NCBI RefSeq assembly: GCF_023017165.1
Contig: NZ_JALKBW010000001.1
Coordinates: forward strand, 2,108,001-2,172,000
DNA: 64,000 bases
Origin: Gordonia alkaliphila
Lineage (GTDB): Bacteria; Actinomycetota; Actinomycetes; Mycobacteriales; Mycobacteriaceae
Direction: 5' to 3'
Made by a program: the position numbers and the translations under genes. Of this stretch, positions 1-8,695 are shown one piece after another. Numbering within the stretch: the first letter of the stretch is position 1; each line of letters opens with the position of its first letter. Under the pieces are notes generated by a model. That model saw only the letters and a list, made by a program, of their open reading frames with translations, was not told the DNA's origin and made no database searches.

Positions 1-908
1 TCGGAGGGGGTGGAGAGTCCGGGGCGCGGCCCCTGGGTGAGCCGCACGATCAGTTCCTGGAGCGACACCGGCATGGTGGTCAGTCCGGCGCGGGCCAGGG
101 CCTGCCGCTCGTCGTCGTTGAGGGCACCGAGCACGGTGACGGAGGCGACCGGGCCGAGGCGTTCGCGGTGCAGTACTTCGCGGCCGACGATGAACTCGTC
201 GACCGCGGCTTCCGGGCCGACCACGGTGACGGCCCGGTTGCGCAGGTCATCGGCGGCTTCATCGATCACCACCTTCGTGTCGTCGAGCACCAGTACCTGC
301 TCGATGAGGTCGGCGATCTCATCGATCAAGTGGCTGGAGATGACGACGGTGCGCGGATGGTCGGCGTAGTCGGTGAGTAGCCGGTCGTAGAAGAGCTGCC
401 GGGCGACGGCGTCCAGGCCGAGGTACGGCTCGTCGAAGAACGTGATCTCGGCGCGGGAGGCCAGGCCGATGATGATGCCGACCGCGGAGTGCTGGCCGCG
501 GGAGAGCTTCTTGATTCGGGTGTTCACCGGCAGCCGGAAGTCCTCGATGAGCTGGGCGGCGAGGTCGTCGTTCCAGTTCGGGAAGAAGAGTGCGGCGGTT
601 GCGAAGGCGTGCTTGGGTTTCGCATCGTCGGGGTAGCGCTGGCCTTCGCGGACAAAGCACAGGCGTTCCAGGACGCGCGGGTTCTCGTACGGCTGGCCGC
701 CGAAGATCTCCGCGTGACCGGAGGTCGCGAAGTTCTGCGCGGTGAGGATCGACATGAGGGTGGTCTTGCCGGTGCCATTGCGGCCGAACAGGCCGCAGAT
801 CACGCCGCGTGGGATGTCGAAGTCGATGGCGTCGAGCACGGTGGTGCGGCCGTACTTCTTGGTCAACTCGCGGACTCGGACGGCCGGGTCGGTGACGGTG
901 TCGGACAT
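1..908 (-). CDS. ABC transporter ATP-binding protein (3' end outside window)
   Basis: Nucleotide-binding subunit of an ABC transporter, cytoplasmic. From its ATG the protein shows a Walker A motif (GRNGTGKTT, about residues 41-49), a signature-like KKLSRGQHSAVG segment, Walker B (ITFFDEPYLGLD) and the switch histidine (VVISSHLIDE). It starts 3 bases after the stop of the upstream GntR gene, so the two are an operon. The family paired with YtrA-type regulators usually exports drugs or cell-wall-active compounds; no substrate can be read here. The C-terminus and presumably the permease lie before the window. Confidence 0.9.
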   Translation of the reverse strand, partial: MSDTVTDPAVRVRELTKKYGRTTVLDAIDFDIPRGVICGLFGRNGTGKTTLMSILTAQNFATSGHAEIFGGQPYENPRVLERLCFVREGQRYPDDAKPKHAFATAALFFPNWNDDLAAQLIEDFRLPVNTRIKKLSRGQHSAVGIIIGLASRAEITFFDEPYLGLDAVARQLFYDRLLTDYADHPRTVVISSHLIDEIADLIEQVLVLDDTKVVIDEAADDLRNRAVTVVGPEAAVDEFIVGREVLHRERLGPVASVTVLGALNDDERQALARAGLTTMPVSLQELIVRLTQGPRPGLSTPS

Positions 909-911
909 GTC

Positions 912-1265
912 TTAGCTCCTTGCGTTGATGAGGTCGATGACGTCTTGGCGGCTCAGTCCGAGGCGGGCCGCTTCGGCCAGGAGGGGGTCGAGGAAGCGGT
1001 CGGCGAGCGCGGTGCTGCGTTCGGCGCGCAGCACGTCCCGCGCGCCGGTCGCGACGAACATGCCGATCCCGCGACGCTTGTACAGAACGCCCTTGTCCAC
1101 CAGGAGGTTCACGCCCTTGGCCGCGGTGGCCGGGTTGATCCGGTAGAAGCGCGCCAGGTCGTTGGTCGACGGTGCCTGGCCGTCCTCGGGCAGGTCGCCG
1201 TCGATGATCTGGTCGGCGATGCTGTCGGCGATCTGCAGGAACAGCGGCCGCCCGTCGTCGATCAT
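912..1265 (-). CDS. GntR-family regulator, YtrA type
   Basis: Transcription factor of 117 aa. The N-terminal winged helix-turn-helix of GntR proteins covers about residues 8-75 (PLFLQIADSIADQI, then the recognition helix STNDLARFYRINPATAAKG). The C-terminal part is only about 40 residues (ALADRFLDPLLAEAARLG), the short effector or dimerisation tail that defines the YtrA subfamily. It lies directly upstream of an ABC ATPase in one transcription unit and probably represses it. A near-perfect palindrome sits just before its start codon. Confidence 0.9.
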   Translation of the reverse strand: MIDDGRPLFLQIADSIADQIIDGDLPEDGQAPSTNDLARFYRINPATAAKGVNLLVDKGVLYKRRGIGMFVATGARDVLRAERSTALADRFLDPLLAEAARLGLSRQDVIDLINARS

Positions 1266-1278
1266 GCTCGCGTCCTTC

Positions 1279-1302
1279 GGTTAGTTACTCGACTAACTAA
1301 CC
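1279..1302. promoter_or_regulatory. Palindromic operator of the GntR/ABC operon
   Basis: A 24-base palindrome with arms GGTTAGTTA and TAACTAACC around TCGA matches its own reverse complement at 22 of 24 positions. It lies 14 bases upstream of the GntR ATG. Autoregulation by the YtrA-type repressor is the natural reading; binding itself is inferred. Confidence 0.75.
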
Positions 1303-1371
1303 ATGACACCTGGGGGCGATGCTGTCAACGGCAGGTCGTGGGCAGCGCCTATCGGCGGGCCCAGGGCCGGC

Positions 1372-1408
1372 GCCCTTCGCCGGTCCCTGAGCCCGTCGAA
1401 GGGCTCGC
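1372..1408. repeat. GC-rich inverted repeat in a gene-free stretch
   Basis: The stretch 1303-1566 between the GntR operator and the DUF222 gene holds no convincing gene. It contains nested inverted repeats: CCCTTCG at 1372 pairs with CGAAGGG, and inside it GAGCCC pairs with GGGCTC across GTCGAA. Sequences of the type CCCTGAGCnnGTCGAAGGG recur between genes in many GC-rich bacteria, so this is probably a dispersed repeat. There is no T-run to make it a standard terminator. Confidence 0.45.
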
Positions 1409-1566
1409 AGTATGGAATTCTCAAACAACACATCGCGCCGGGAAATCTCTCCCGACACTGCATTCAGATACGTTCTAGATCTCGCGTGATACGAGAGTTG
1501 TTGGCGGACAGCACTTTTGGTGCTGCTGGGACTTCGGATCGTGAAACAGGCGTCGCTGGTACGGAC

Positions 1567-2946
1567 TCAGGCCGCGCCGGGCAACAACGTCAGAGTCCGG
1601 CGGGCATTCGACGGAATCGGTTCCCGGAAGCGCTGCGGGTGCTCGGGGTCGGCCGGTGGCACGAACCAGGGGTGGCGGTCGTGGCCGATGAACACCTCCC
1701 ATCCGCTTTGGTGAATCAGCATGTGGTGACGACGGCACAGCAGCACACCGTTGTCGAGGCAGGTCTGCCCGCCGTGCTCCCAATGGTCCACGTGGTGGCC
1801 GTCGCACCAGGACGGCGGTAGCCCGCAGCCGGGGAACGCGCAGCCGCGATCACGGAGGACGAGTGCTTTGCGGATGGCTGGCGTGAACAGTCGCTTCTCG
1901 CGGCCGACGTTGAGTGGGGAGCCGTTGTCGTCGAGCAGTGCGATCGCGACCGACGCCTCGCACATGATCACTTCTGCGGTGCGTGCGGAGATCGGTCCGC
2001 CGAAGCCGAGCCACGGCACGGCGGTATCGGAACCGGCGAACGGGATCGAAATCGTCTGCCCCGCAACCGAATCGAGCACCTGCCCGTTCATCACCACCGC
2101 CGCCGGCACCGACAAGGTCACGTGCGGCAGAACGCCGCCCGATTCCGGCCGTTCGGAGTGTGCGAGGTAGGTCCGCACCACCTGGGTCATCGCGTCGGCT
2201 CGTCGCCGCTTAGCGGAGCGCTTGTCGTTCGATCCGTCCGGTTCGGGAACCGGTCGGGTCAGCGGATCCAGCGCGGCGAACAGTTCCTCTGCGGCCACGG
2301 TGTCCAGGTCGATCGTCACGGCGACGCGGCCGTCGTCGGTCCGGTCCATCGTCATCTCGTTGAGGTCGTCGCGCTCCGCAACGGGAACCTGTCCGTCGGG
2401 GGTCTCGACCGGGGCGAGTTTGATGGCCCACGCGCGGGCCTTCTCCTTCACGCGCGCCGGAGTCGTCTGCACTATCAGCGAATGCACCACGCGCGCGCGG
2501 TCCTCGTCGGAGAGGTCGACGACGCGGCCTTCGACGTGGCCGATGCCGGTGACGACCGCGTCGCCCTTCTCGGCGGACACCGCACCGTCGCGGATTCCAC
2601 GGGTCACCGCCCGGAGGCCTTCGTCGGCGATCGCCCATCCGATGCGGACCGCTCGGTGCGCGACCGCGGGTGCTGCACCGAGTTCGGTGACGATCGCCGC
2701 GGCCGACCGCACATGCTTGCGGGCGGGCAGACCGCTCCGTTCGATCGCCGCACAGGCAGCCGCGAGGGAGTAGTCGACCACGTTGCGCAGTCGCAGCAGC
2801 GCCGCGGTCACCGCGAGGAGTTCGCGGTCATCGTCGACCGCCCGCGCCCGCGCGAGGAAGTGCGCCAGATTGTCGACGGTGTCGTTGTTGTCGGTGACGT
2901 CGTCGACCATGAAGTCGGCGAGTTCGGTCAGACCTGCTGCGTCCAC
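1567..2946 (-). CDS. DUF222 / HNH endonuclease signature protein
   Basis: Protein of 459 aa of the actinobacterial DUF222 (13E12-type) family. An N-terminal helical DUF222 domain precedes a C-terminal HNH nuclease motif: CAFPGCGLPPSWCDGHHVDHWEH, then LCRRHHMLIH. The two CxxC-like pairs and three histidines are consistent with metal binding. The open frame runs further upstream, but a GTG at 2946 has GGAGGT eight bases before it and begins at the conserved region, so I place the start there. The family is expanded in Gordonia and mycobacteria, sometimes linked to mobile elements; no cellular role is established. A second member lies at 46907-48717. Confidence 0.85.
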   Translation of the reverse strand: MDAAGLTELADFMVDDVTDNNDTVDNLAHFLARARAVDDDRELLAVTAALLRLRNVVDYSLAAACAAIERSGLPARKHVRSAAAIVTELGAAPAVAHRAVRIGWAIADEGLRAVTRGIRDGAVSAEKGDAVVTGIGHVEGRVVDLSDEDRARVVHSLIVQTTPARVKEKARAWAIKLAPVETPDGQVPVAERDDLNEMTMDRTDDGRVAVTIDLDTVAAEELFAALDPLTRPVPEPDGSNDKRSAKRRRADAMTQVVRTYLAHSERPESGGVLPHVTLSVPAAVVMNGQVLDSVAGQTISIPFAGSDTAVPWLGFGGPISARTAEVIMCEASVAIALLDDNGSPLNVGREKRLFTPAIRKALVLRDRGCAFPGCGLPPSWCDGHHVDHWEHGGQTCLDNGVLLCRRHHMLIHQSGWEVFIGHDRHPWFVPPADPEHPQRFREPIPSNARRTLTLLPGAA

Positions 2947-3173
2947 GAGTGGGCACCTCCGGGTAGGAGAACGAGTACAGCGGTGAACCGGTCGAGCTGC
3001 GTGACGGTCGGTCGCGGCAGCCACTCGATTCGGCAGACGGGCAGAGGTATCCGCATCGTCTAGCTCCAAGTTACGCCTCATATTGTGCTCGCACAACAGT
3101 TCGTCGAAACTTTTTTCGAAAGATTTTGGCGGGCCTTTCACCTGGGCGCATGTCGATCCTATGGGCGGGAACG

Positions 3174-3189
3174 TAGCGTGGCGGGCGTG
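3174..3189 (+). promoter_or_regulatory. Leaderless promoter, -10 TAGCGT before GTG start
   Basis: TAGCGT (3174-3179), seven bases, then the GTG start of the YchJ-like gene. This is the TANNNT-N7-start arrangement seen at many genes in this window. Confidence 0.6.
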
Positions 3190-3573
3190 AACGACTCGAC
3201 GAGATGCCCGTGTGGCAGCGGGGAAGTGCTGGCGGCGTGCTGCGGGCGGTACTTGGCCGGCGAGGCTGTCGCGCCCACCGCGCGGGCGCTGATGTGCAGC
3301 CGCTTCACCGCCTTCGCGGTGGGGGATGAGGACTACCTGCTCGCCACCTGGCATCCGAGCACCCGCCCCGTCGGGGTGGGGCTGGATCCCGACCGGCGCT
3401 GGCTGCACCTGGCCGTCGAGGCGACGGCGGCGGGTGGTCCGTTCGACGACCGCGGCACGGTCGAGTTCACCGCCGTCTATCGCGACGCGAACGGTCGAGG
3501 CCGGCTGCACGAACTCAGTCGCTTCGTGCGCGAAGGCGGTCGCTGGTTCTATGTCGACGGCGACCACGACTGA
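3187..3573 (+). CDS. YchJ family SEC-C motif protein
   Basis: Protein of 128 aa of the YchJ (UPF0225) family. The N-terminus carries the CPCGSG...CC SEC-C zinc-binding signature (residues 7-19), followed by the family motif ALMCSRFTAFAVGDEDYLLATWHPSTRP and a C-terminal FVREGGRWFYVDGD strand pair. The fold resembles NTF2-like domains; the biochemical role is unknown. The GTG at 3187 is preferred because it starts just before the cysteine motif and stands seven bases after a -10 hexamer, implying a leaderless mRNA. Confidence 0.88.
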   Translation: MNDSTRCPCGSGEVLAACCGRYLAGEAVAPTARALMCSRFTAFAVGDEDYLLATWHPSTRPVGVGLDPDRRWLHLAVEATAAGGPFDDRGTVEFTAVYRDANGRGRLHELSRFVREGGRWFYVDGDHD

Positions 3574-3589
3574 CCGCCTCCGGCCGCAT

Positions 3590-3652
3590 TCAACAAAAGT
3601 GTTGACAACCCCGGGCGTGGGGGCGTTCACTTGTATTCAACAAAGTTGTTGA
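3590..3652. promoter_or_regulatory. Two ArsR-type operators
   Basis: Two palindromes with their centres 47 bases apart: TCAACAAAAGTGTTGA (3590-3605, six-base arms) and TCAACAAAGTTGTTGA (3637-3652, seven-base arms). They share TCAACA...TGTTGA and lie directly before the ArsR gene, the usual place for autorepression. Confidence 0.75.
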
Positions 3653-3676
3653 GAATGGATCGCGGGAGGTGCCGGC

Positions 3677-4048
3677 ATGAGTGATCAACTCTCCCGCGCG
3701 TTCGCCGCGCTCGCCGATCCGACCCGCCGCGACATCGTCGCGCGCCTCACCGACGGTGAAGCCACCGTCAGCGACCTGGCGGCGCCGTACGACATCAGTC
3801 TGCAAGCGGTGTCTCGGCACCTGAAGGTGCTCGAGGAGGCAGGCCTGGTCAGTCGCAGCCGTGACGCCCAACGACGACCGGTGCGCCTCGAAGCCGAAGT
3901 CTTCGACATGATGACCGGCTGGATCGAGCGCTACCGCCGTCGCGCGGAGGAGCGCTACCAGCGCCTGGACGCCGTCCCCGCGCAGGAGTTCGGCCACGAG
4001 GAATCGGAACAGCCGGAGCCCGACGAACAGACAGGAAAAGTGTCATGA
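3677..4048 (+). CDS. ArsR-family transcriptional regulator
   Basis: Winged-helix repressor of 123 aa. The HTH_5 domain spans about residues 5-85: AFAALADPTRRDIVARL, recognition helix ISLQAVSRHLKVLEEAGLV and wing RSRDAQRRPVRLEAE. No metal-binding cysteines are visible, so it belongs to the non-metal ArsR group that accompanies SRPBCC proteins. Its stop overlaps the start of the downstream SRPBCC gene by four bases (ATGA), giving translational coupling. Two matching palindromes upstream point to autoregulation. Confidence 0.92.
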   Translation: MSDQLSRAFAALADPTRRDIVARLTDGEATVSDLAAPYDISLQAVSRHLKVLEEAGLVSRSRDAQRRPVRLEAEVFDMMTGWIERYRRRAEERYQRLDAVPAQEFGHEESEQPEPDEQTGKVS

Positions 4049-4545
4049 CTGCTACACGTATCGAGAAGGCCACCATCGAGGCCGACCCGAATCTGCCGCT
4101 CATCCGCATCACGCGCGACTTCCGCGCGACGCCCGCGCAGCTGCACCGGGCGCACACCGACCCCGAACTCTTCGCGCGCTGGGTGGGGCCGGACGGCCTC
4201 GACACCCTGGTGCAGGCCTGGGACGCGCGCGACGGCGGGGAGTGGCGGTACGTCGCTCGCCCGAGCGGTGCGCCGGAGGGCGGCGAGGAGTACGGCTTCC
4301 GCGGCTGCTTCCACACCGTGCGCGAGGGCCTGATCGTGCAGACCTTCACCTTCGAAGGCATGCCCGACGACGTCTCCCTGGAAACCCTGCGCTTCGAGGA
4401 CCTCGGCGACGGGTGGACCCGACTGCATGCGCAGTCGCTGGTCGACTCGCTCGAGGGTCGCGATGCCTGGCTGAAGTCGGGCATGGAAGTCGGCGTGGAC
4501 CAGGGCTACGCCAAACTGCAGACCCTGGTCGACGGCTTGGGCTAG
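4045..4545 (+). CDS. SRPBCC (AHSA1-like) domain protein
   Basis: Protein of 166 aa of the START/SRPBCC superfamily, subgroup once called activator of Hsp90 ATPase 1-like. The characteristic N-terminal strand-helix (IRITRDFRATPAQLHRAHTDPELFARWVGP) and central DARDGGEWRYV are present, and the C-terminal long helix ends in GYAKLQTLVDGLG. Members bind hydrophobic ligands in a helix-grip cavity; the ligand is unknown. ArsR-SRPBCC pairs are common in actinobacteria. The gene is convergent with the next one and overlaps it by four bases. Confidence 0.9.
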   Translation: MTATRIEKATIEADPNLPLIRITRDFRATPAQLHRAHTDPELFARWVGPDGLDTLVQAWDARDGGEWRYVARPSGAPEGGEEYGFRGCFHTVREGLIVQTFTFEGMPDDVSLETLRFEDLGDGWTRLHAQSLVDSLEGRDAWLKSGMEVGVDQGYAKLQTLVDGLG

Positions 4546-5120
4546 AACGACGGGTCGCGCCCAGTGAACGACAGCAACCGGTCCGTGGCCGAAGCGTCCG
4601 CGGGCGCTTCGAGCGCCGGTCCGAAGACTCCGGGCTGCCGGCTCACCTCATCGGGGATGTGCGTGAACATCTGCTCGGTGAACGCGATGGCCTCCGCGGG
4701 GAGTTCCACCTTCTGCCCGGTGGCGGCCGCGAGATCCCAGCCGTGCAGGAACAGATCCACCCCCGGGAACGACAGCCCGTCGCGCACCGATCGCGGACCG
4801 GCCGGCGACTCGACCACTCGATCGAGGTCCTCGACGGTCGCCAGGGCGGTGCGCGCTGCGGCGGCCAGGTCGCGCCACCAGGCGGCGGGATCGTCGGGCA
4901 CCACACTGCCGGGCGGATCGACGGCCTCGTAGGTCATCGGTTTGCCGGAGAGGATCGCGATGCCCATCTCGGTCCCGGCGCCGACGTGGCCGAGGACGTC
5001 TCTCCCCGTCCATCCCGCGCACGGGGAGGCGCGGTTCCAACTGTCGACGGGTACCGCGTCGACCACTTCGGAGAAGAAGTCGAGGCCGTGGGTGTACAGG
5101 TCCAATGCGTCCCATGCCAT
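4542..5120 (-). CDS. DinB-like TIGR03086 family metal-binding protein
   Basis: Protein of 192 aa related to mycothiol-dependent maleylpyruvate isomerases and DinB four-helix proteins. Visible marks are the SPCAGWTGRDVLGHVGAGTE helix and the LFLHGWDLAAATGQ motif; histidines at these positions coordinate a metal in the family. Some relatives use mycothiol as cofactor, which fits an actinobacterium; the substrate is unknown. The ATG is preceded by TAGCAT with six bases between, another leaderless start. Confidence 0.85.
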   Translation of the reverse strand: MAWDALDLYTHGLDFFSEVVDAVPVDSWNRASPCAGWTGRDVLGHVGAGTEMGIAILSGKPMTYEAVDPPGSVVPDDPAAWWRDLAAAARTALATVEDLDRVVESPAGPRSVRDGLSFPGVDLFLHGWDLAAATGQKVELPAEAIAFTEQMFTHIPDEVSRQPGVFGPALEAPADASATDRLLSFTGRDPSF

Positions 5121-5132
5121 GCCGCGATGCTA
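5121..5132 (-). promoter_or_regulatory. Leaderless promoter, -10 TAGCAT
   Basis: Reading the minus strand, TAGCAT (5132-5127) is followed by six bases and the ATG of the TIGR03086 gene at 5120. Confidence 0.55.
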
Positions 5133-5195
5133 CGCCCGGAAGGGTCGACGATGCAGGCCCTCTGCTGACCCGAACCCCGTCGTGGCGCGGACGGG

Positions 5196-5211
5196 TAGCG
5201 TGGGCGGCGTG
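5196..5211 (+). promoter_or_regulatory. Leaderless promoter, -10 TAGCGT before GTG start
   Basis: TAGCGT (5196-5201), seven bases, then GTG at 5209. It resembles the element at 3174-3189 closely. Confidence 0.6.
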
Positions 5212-6657
5212 CCCTCGGAGACTGTGATCGATACCGCTGCCAATCCCGCTCCCACCGCCGCGACACTTGGCGAACTGCGCGCCAGTGACCATCGCCGGCG
5301 CGACGTCCGGGACGAGATCCGCCACAACCTGCTGACCGCGCTGCGCGCAGGCGACGACCCGTGGGAGGGCATCGTCGGCTTCGAGGCGACGGTCATCCCG
5401 CAGCTCGAGCGGGCGCTGATCGCCGGGCACGACGTGGTGATGCTGGGCGAGCGCGGCCAGGGCAAGACCCGACTGCTGCGCACCCTGGTGAACCTGCTCG
5501 ACGAGTGGACCCCGGTGATCGCCGGTTCCGAGCTCGACGAGCACCCGTACGATCCGATCCTGCCCGAATCGCGCCGTCGCGCAACCGAATCAGGCGACGA
5601 CCTGCCGATCGAATGGCGGCACCGCAGCGAGCGCTACAGCGAGAAGCTGGCGACGCCGGACACCTCGGTGGCCGACCTCGTGGGCGACATCGACCCCATG
5701 AAGGTGGCGCAGGGCCGCAGCCTGGGCGACCCGGAGACCATCCACTTCGGGCTCATCCCGCGCGCGCACCGCGGCCTCATCGTGATCAACGAACTGCCCG
5801 ACCTCGCCGAGCGCATCCAGGTCTCCATGCTCAACGTGATGGAGGAGCGCGACATCCAAGTCCGCGGCTACAACCTGCGGCTGCCGCTCGACGTGCTCGT
5901 CATGGCCAGCGCCAACCCGGAGGACTACACCAACCGCGGCCGCATCATCACGCCGCTCAAGGACCGCTTCGGCGCCGAGATCCGCACCCACTATCCGTTG
6001 GAGCTCGACGACGAGGTGGACGTGATCGAGCAGGAAGCCGATCTGGTGGCCACGGTGCCGTCGTTCCTGATCGGCATCCTGGCGCGCTTCACGCGCTACC
6101 TGCGCGAGCATCCGTCGATCGATCAGCGGTCCGGCGTCTCGGCGCGCTTCTCGATCGCCGGCGCCGAGACCGTCGCCGCGGCCGCCCTGCACCGTGCCAC
6201 GGTGGTCGGCGAAGAACTCGCGGTGGCCCGCCCGGTGGATCTCGAATCCGTGGTGGAGGTGCTGCGCGGCAAGGTGGAGTTCGAGTCCGGCGAAGAGGGC
6301 CGTGAGCTCGAGATCCTCGACTACCTGCTGCGCAAGGCCACCGCCGATGCGGTCCGCGCCGACCTGGGCGGCCTCGACCTGCGCCCGCTGGTGGACCGCT
6401 TGGAGAGCGGCGACGCCGTGCTGACCGGCGACCGCGTGCCGGCCGCCGAGGTGATCGCCGCGTTGGGCGAGGACCCGGAGGTCGTCGAGGTGCTCGATCA
6501 GCTCGTCGAACGTCTCGAGCTCGAGGAGGCCGAGCGGGCCAGCGGCGTCGAGTTCGCGCTGGAAGGGCTGTACCTGGCCCGTCGCATCGGCAAGGAACCC
6601 GACGAGCGCGGTCGCACCGTGTACCGCGTGGAGTCGGTCGACACCGAAATCGACTGA
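5209..6657 (+). CDS. MoxR/magnesium-chelatase-like AAA+ ATPase
   Basis: AAA+ ATPase of 482 aa. Walker A is GERGQGKT and Walker B/sensor elements are GLIVINELPDLAERIQVSMLNVMEERDIQVRG and VLVMASANPEDYTNRGRIITPLKDRF, the ChlI/MoxR pattern. It is followed two bases after its stop by a von Willebrand A gene, the usual partner. By synteny it corresponds to M. tuberculosis Rv0958, annotated as magnesium chelatase although tetrapyrrole synthesis is not implied. MoxR-VWA pairs act as chaperone or metal-insertion machines; the client is unknown. The start was chosen because GTG at 5209 is seven bases downstream of a -10 hexamer. Confidence 0.9.
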   Translation: MPSETVIDTAANPAPTAATLGELRASDHRRRDVRDEIRHNLLTALRAGDDPWEGIVGFEATVIPQLERALIAGHDVVMLGERGQGKTRLLRTLVNLLDEWTPVIAGSELDEHPYDPILPESRRRATESGDDLPIEWRHRSERYSEKLATPDTSVADLVGDIDPMKVAQGRSLGDPETIHFGLIPRAHRGLIVINELPDLAERIQVSMLNVMEERDIQVRGYNLRLPLDVLVMASANPEDYTNRGRIITPLKDRFGAEIRTHYPLELDDEVDVIEQEADLVATVPSFLIGILARFTRYLREHPSIDQRSGVSARFSIAGAETVAAAALHRATVVGEELAVARPVDLESVVEVLRGKVEFESGEEGRELEILDYLLRKATADAVRADLGGLDLRPLVDRLESGDAVLTGDRVPAAEVIAALGEDPEVVEVLDQLVERLELEEAERASGVEFALEGLYLARRIGKEPDERGRTVYRVESVDTEID

Positions 6658-6659
6658 TC

Positions 6660-8645
6660 ATGACCACCAACCGGCACCATCGCTCCCGCTACCAGCGGTA
6701 CACCGGCGGCCCCGATCCGCTGGCGCCGCCGGTGGATCTGCGGGAGGCACTCGCGGCCATCGGCGACGACGTGATGGGTGGAACCTCGCCGGACCGCGCG
6801 CTGCGCGAGTTCCTGCGCCGCGGCGGTTCGACGACGCGCGGCCTCGATCGACTCGCCGAGCTGGCGAACCGCCGCCGCCGGGAGCTGCTGAAGTCGCGGA
6901 ACCTGGACGGGACCTTTGAAGAGATCCGCAAGCTGCTCGACGACGCGGTCCTGGCCGAACGCAAGCAGCTCGCCCGGGACCTGGACGACGACGCCCGCCT
7001 GGCCGAGATGCAGATCGGCAGCCTGCCGGCCTCCACCGCCCAGGCCGTCCGGGAGCTGCAGGACTATCAGTGGCGCAGCCAGGAGGCGCGGGAGAAGTAC
7101 CAGCAGATCTCCGACCTGCTCGGCCGGGAAGCGCTCGACCAGCGCTTCGCGGGCATGAAGAAGGCACTGGAGGGGGCGAGCGACGAAGACCGGCAACAGA
7201 TCTCGGAGATGCTCGCCGACCTCAACGAGCTGCTCGACGCGCACAATCGCGGCGAGGACACCACCGAGGCCTTCGAACAGTTCATGGACAAACACGGTGA
7301 GTTCTTCCCGGAGAATCCGCAGAACACCGAGGAGCTGATCGACGACCTGGCGCGCAGATCCGCTGCGGCGCAACAGTTCTTCAACTCCCTCAGTCCGGAG
7401 CAGCAGGCCGAGTTGGCCGCGCTCTCGCAGCAGGCCTTCGGCTCGCCGGCCCTGATGAACCAGCTGTCGCAGATGGACTCCGCCCTGCGCGAAGCGCGCC
7501 CGGACCTGAATTGGGATGGGTCGCAGGAGTTCTCCGGCGATCAGTCGATGGGCATGGGTGAGGGCGCCGCCGCGCTGCGCGACATCGGCGAACTGGAGGA
7601 GCTGGCCGAACAGCTCTCCCAGGCCTACGCCGGCGCGCAGATGGAAGACCTCGACCTGGACGCCCTCGCGCGGCAGCTCGGCGACGAGGCCGCCGCCGAC
7701 GCGCGCACCCTCGCCGAGCTCGATCGGGCGCTGCGGGAGCAGGGCTTCTTCCAGCGCGATCCGGACGGCCGGCTGGGCCTGTCGCCGAAGGCGATGCGCC
7801 AGCTGGGCGAGTCGATCCTGAAAGACATTGCGGCACAACTGTCGTCGCGCTCGGGGGAGCGGCGCGCGGACACCGCGGGCCGCCTCGGCGAACTGACCGG
7901 CGCCACCCGCGAGTGGGCGTACGGGGACACCGAACCCTGGGATGTGACGCGCACACTTTCGAACGCGGTGCTGCGCACGGTGTCGTCGGCACCGCACGGT
8001 GCCGACGCCTTGGCCGCCATGGCTTCCGGTGGCGTGCGGATCGAGATGGGCGACGTGGAGGTGACCGACACCGAGGCGCGGCCGCAGGCGGCCGTCGTGC
8101 TGCTCGTCGACACGTCGTTCTCGATGGTGATGGAGGGCCGCTGGACGCCGATGAAGCGCACGGCGCTCGCGCTCAATCACTTGATCTCCACGCGTTTCCG
8201 ATCCGACGAACTCCACCTGATCGAGTTCGGGCGCTATGCGCGGGACACCTCGGTGGGCGAGCTGACCGGCCTGGAACCGCGCATGGAGCAGGGCACCAAC
8301 CTGCACCACGCCCTGATGCTGGCCCAGCGGCATCTGCGTCGCTTCCCGAACGCGCAGCCGGTGGTGCTGGTGGTGACCGACGGTGAACCCACCGCGCACC
8401 TGGAGCCGGACGGCCAGCCGTTCTTCTTCTATCCGCCGCATCCGCAGACCATCGGTCTCACCGTCCGCGAACTCGACCACATCTCGCGGATGGGCGCCCA
8501 GGTCACCTTCTTCAAGCTGGGCGATGACCCCGGCCTGGCCCGCTTCGTCGACCAGATCGCCCGCCGCATCGGCGGCCGTGTGGTGAGTCCGGACCTCGAC
8601 GGTCTGGGCGCCGCGGTAGTCGGCGACTACCTTCGCTCCCGCTGA
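6660..8645 (+). CDS. von Willebrand factor A domain protein, partner of the AAA+ ATPase
   Basis: Protein of 661 aa. The first 450 residues are mostly charged helices (EEIRKLLDDAVLAERKQLARDLDDDARLAE and similar). A C-terminal VWA domain follows from about residue 470 with the MIDAS motif DTSFSM, the threonine in the EQGTNLHHAL region and VVTDGEP. No signal peptide or membrane segment is seen, so it is cytoplasmic. It corresponds to Rv0959 in M. tuberculosis by position. The ATPase probably remodels complexes recruited through the MIDAS site. The gene is translationally close to the ATPase. Confidence 0.9.
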   Translation: MTTNRHHRSRYQRYTGGPDPLAPPVDLREALAAIGDDVMGGTSPDRALREFLRRGGSTTRGLDRLAELANRRRRELLKSRNLDGTFEEIRKLLDDAVLAERKQLARDLDDDARLAEMQIGSLPASTAQAVRELQDYQWRSQEAREKYQQISDLLGREALDQRFAGMKKALEGASDEDRQQISEMLADLNELLDAHNRGEDTTEAFEQFMDKHGEFFPENPQNTEELIDDLARRSAAAQQFFNSLSPEQQAELAALSQQAFGSPALMNQLSQMDSALREARPDLNWDGSQEFSGDQSMGMGEGAAALRDIGELEELAEQLSQAYAGAQMEDLDLDALARQLGDEAAADARTLAELDRALREQGFFQRDPDGRLGLSPKAMRQLGESILKDIAAQLSSRSGERRADTAGRLGELTGATREWAYGDTEPWDVTRTLSNAVLRTVSSAPHGADALAAMASGGVRIEMGDVEVTDTEARPQAAVVLLVDTSFSMVMEGRWTPMKRTALALNHLISTRFRSDELHLIEFGRYARDTSVGELTGLEPRMEQGTNLHHALMLAQRHLRRFPNAQPVVLVVTDGEPTAHLEPDGQPFFFYPPHPQTIGLTVRELDHISRMGAQVTFFKLGDDPGLARFVDQIARRIGGRVVSPDLDGLGAAVVGDYLRSR

Positions 8646-8679
8646 TCCGCGGCGCCGCCCGGTCGCACGCCGCACCCAT

Positions 8680-8695
8680 TAGGGTGGAGCCCGTG
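8680..8695 (+). promoter_or_regulatory. Leaderless promoter, -10 TAGGGT before GTG start
   Basis: TAGGGT (8680-8685), seven bases, then GTG at 8693. Confidence 0.6.

Noticed and set aside
489..1478. Long plus-strand open frame across the ABC and GntR genes
   Set aside because: It is antisense to two genes with clear family motifs; long frames on the opposite strand are expected at this GC content.
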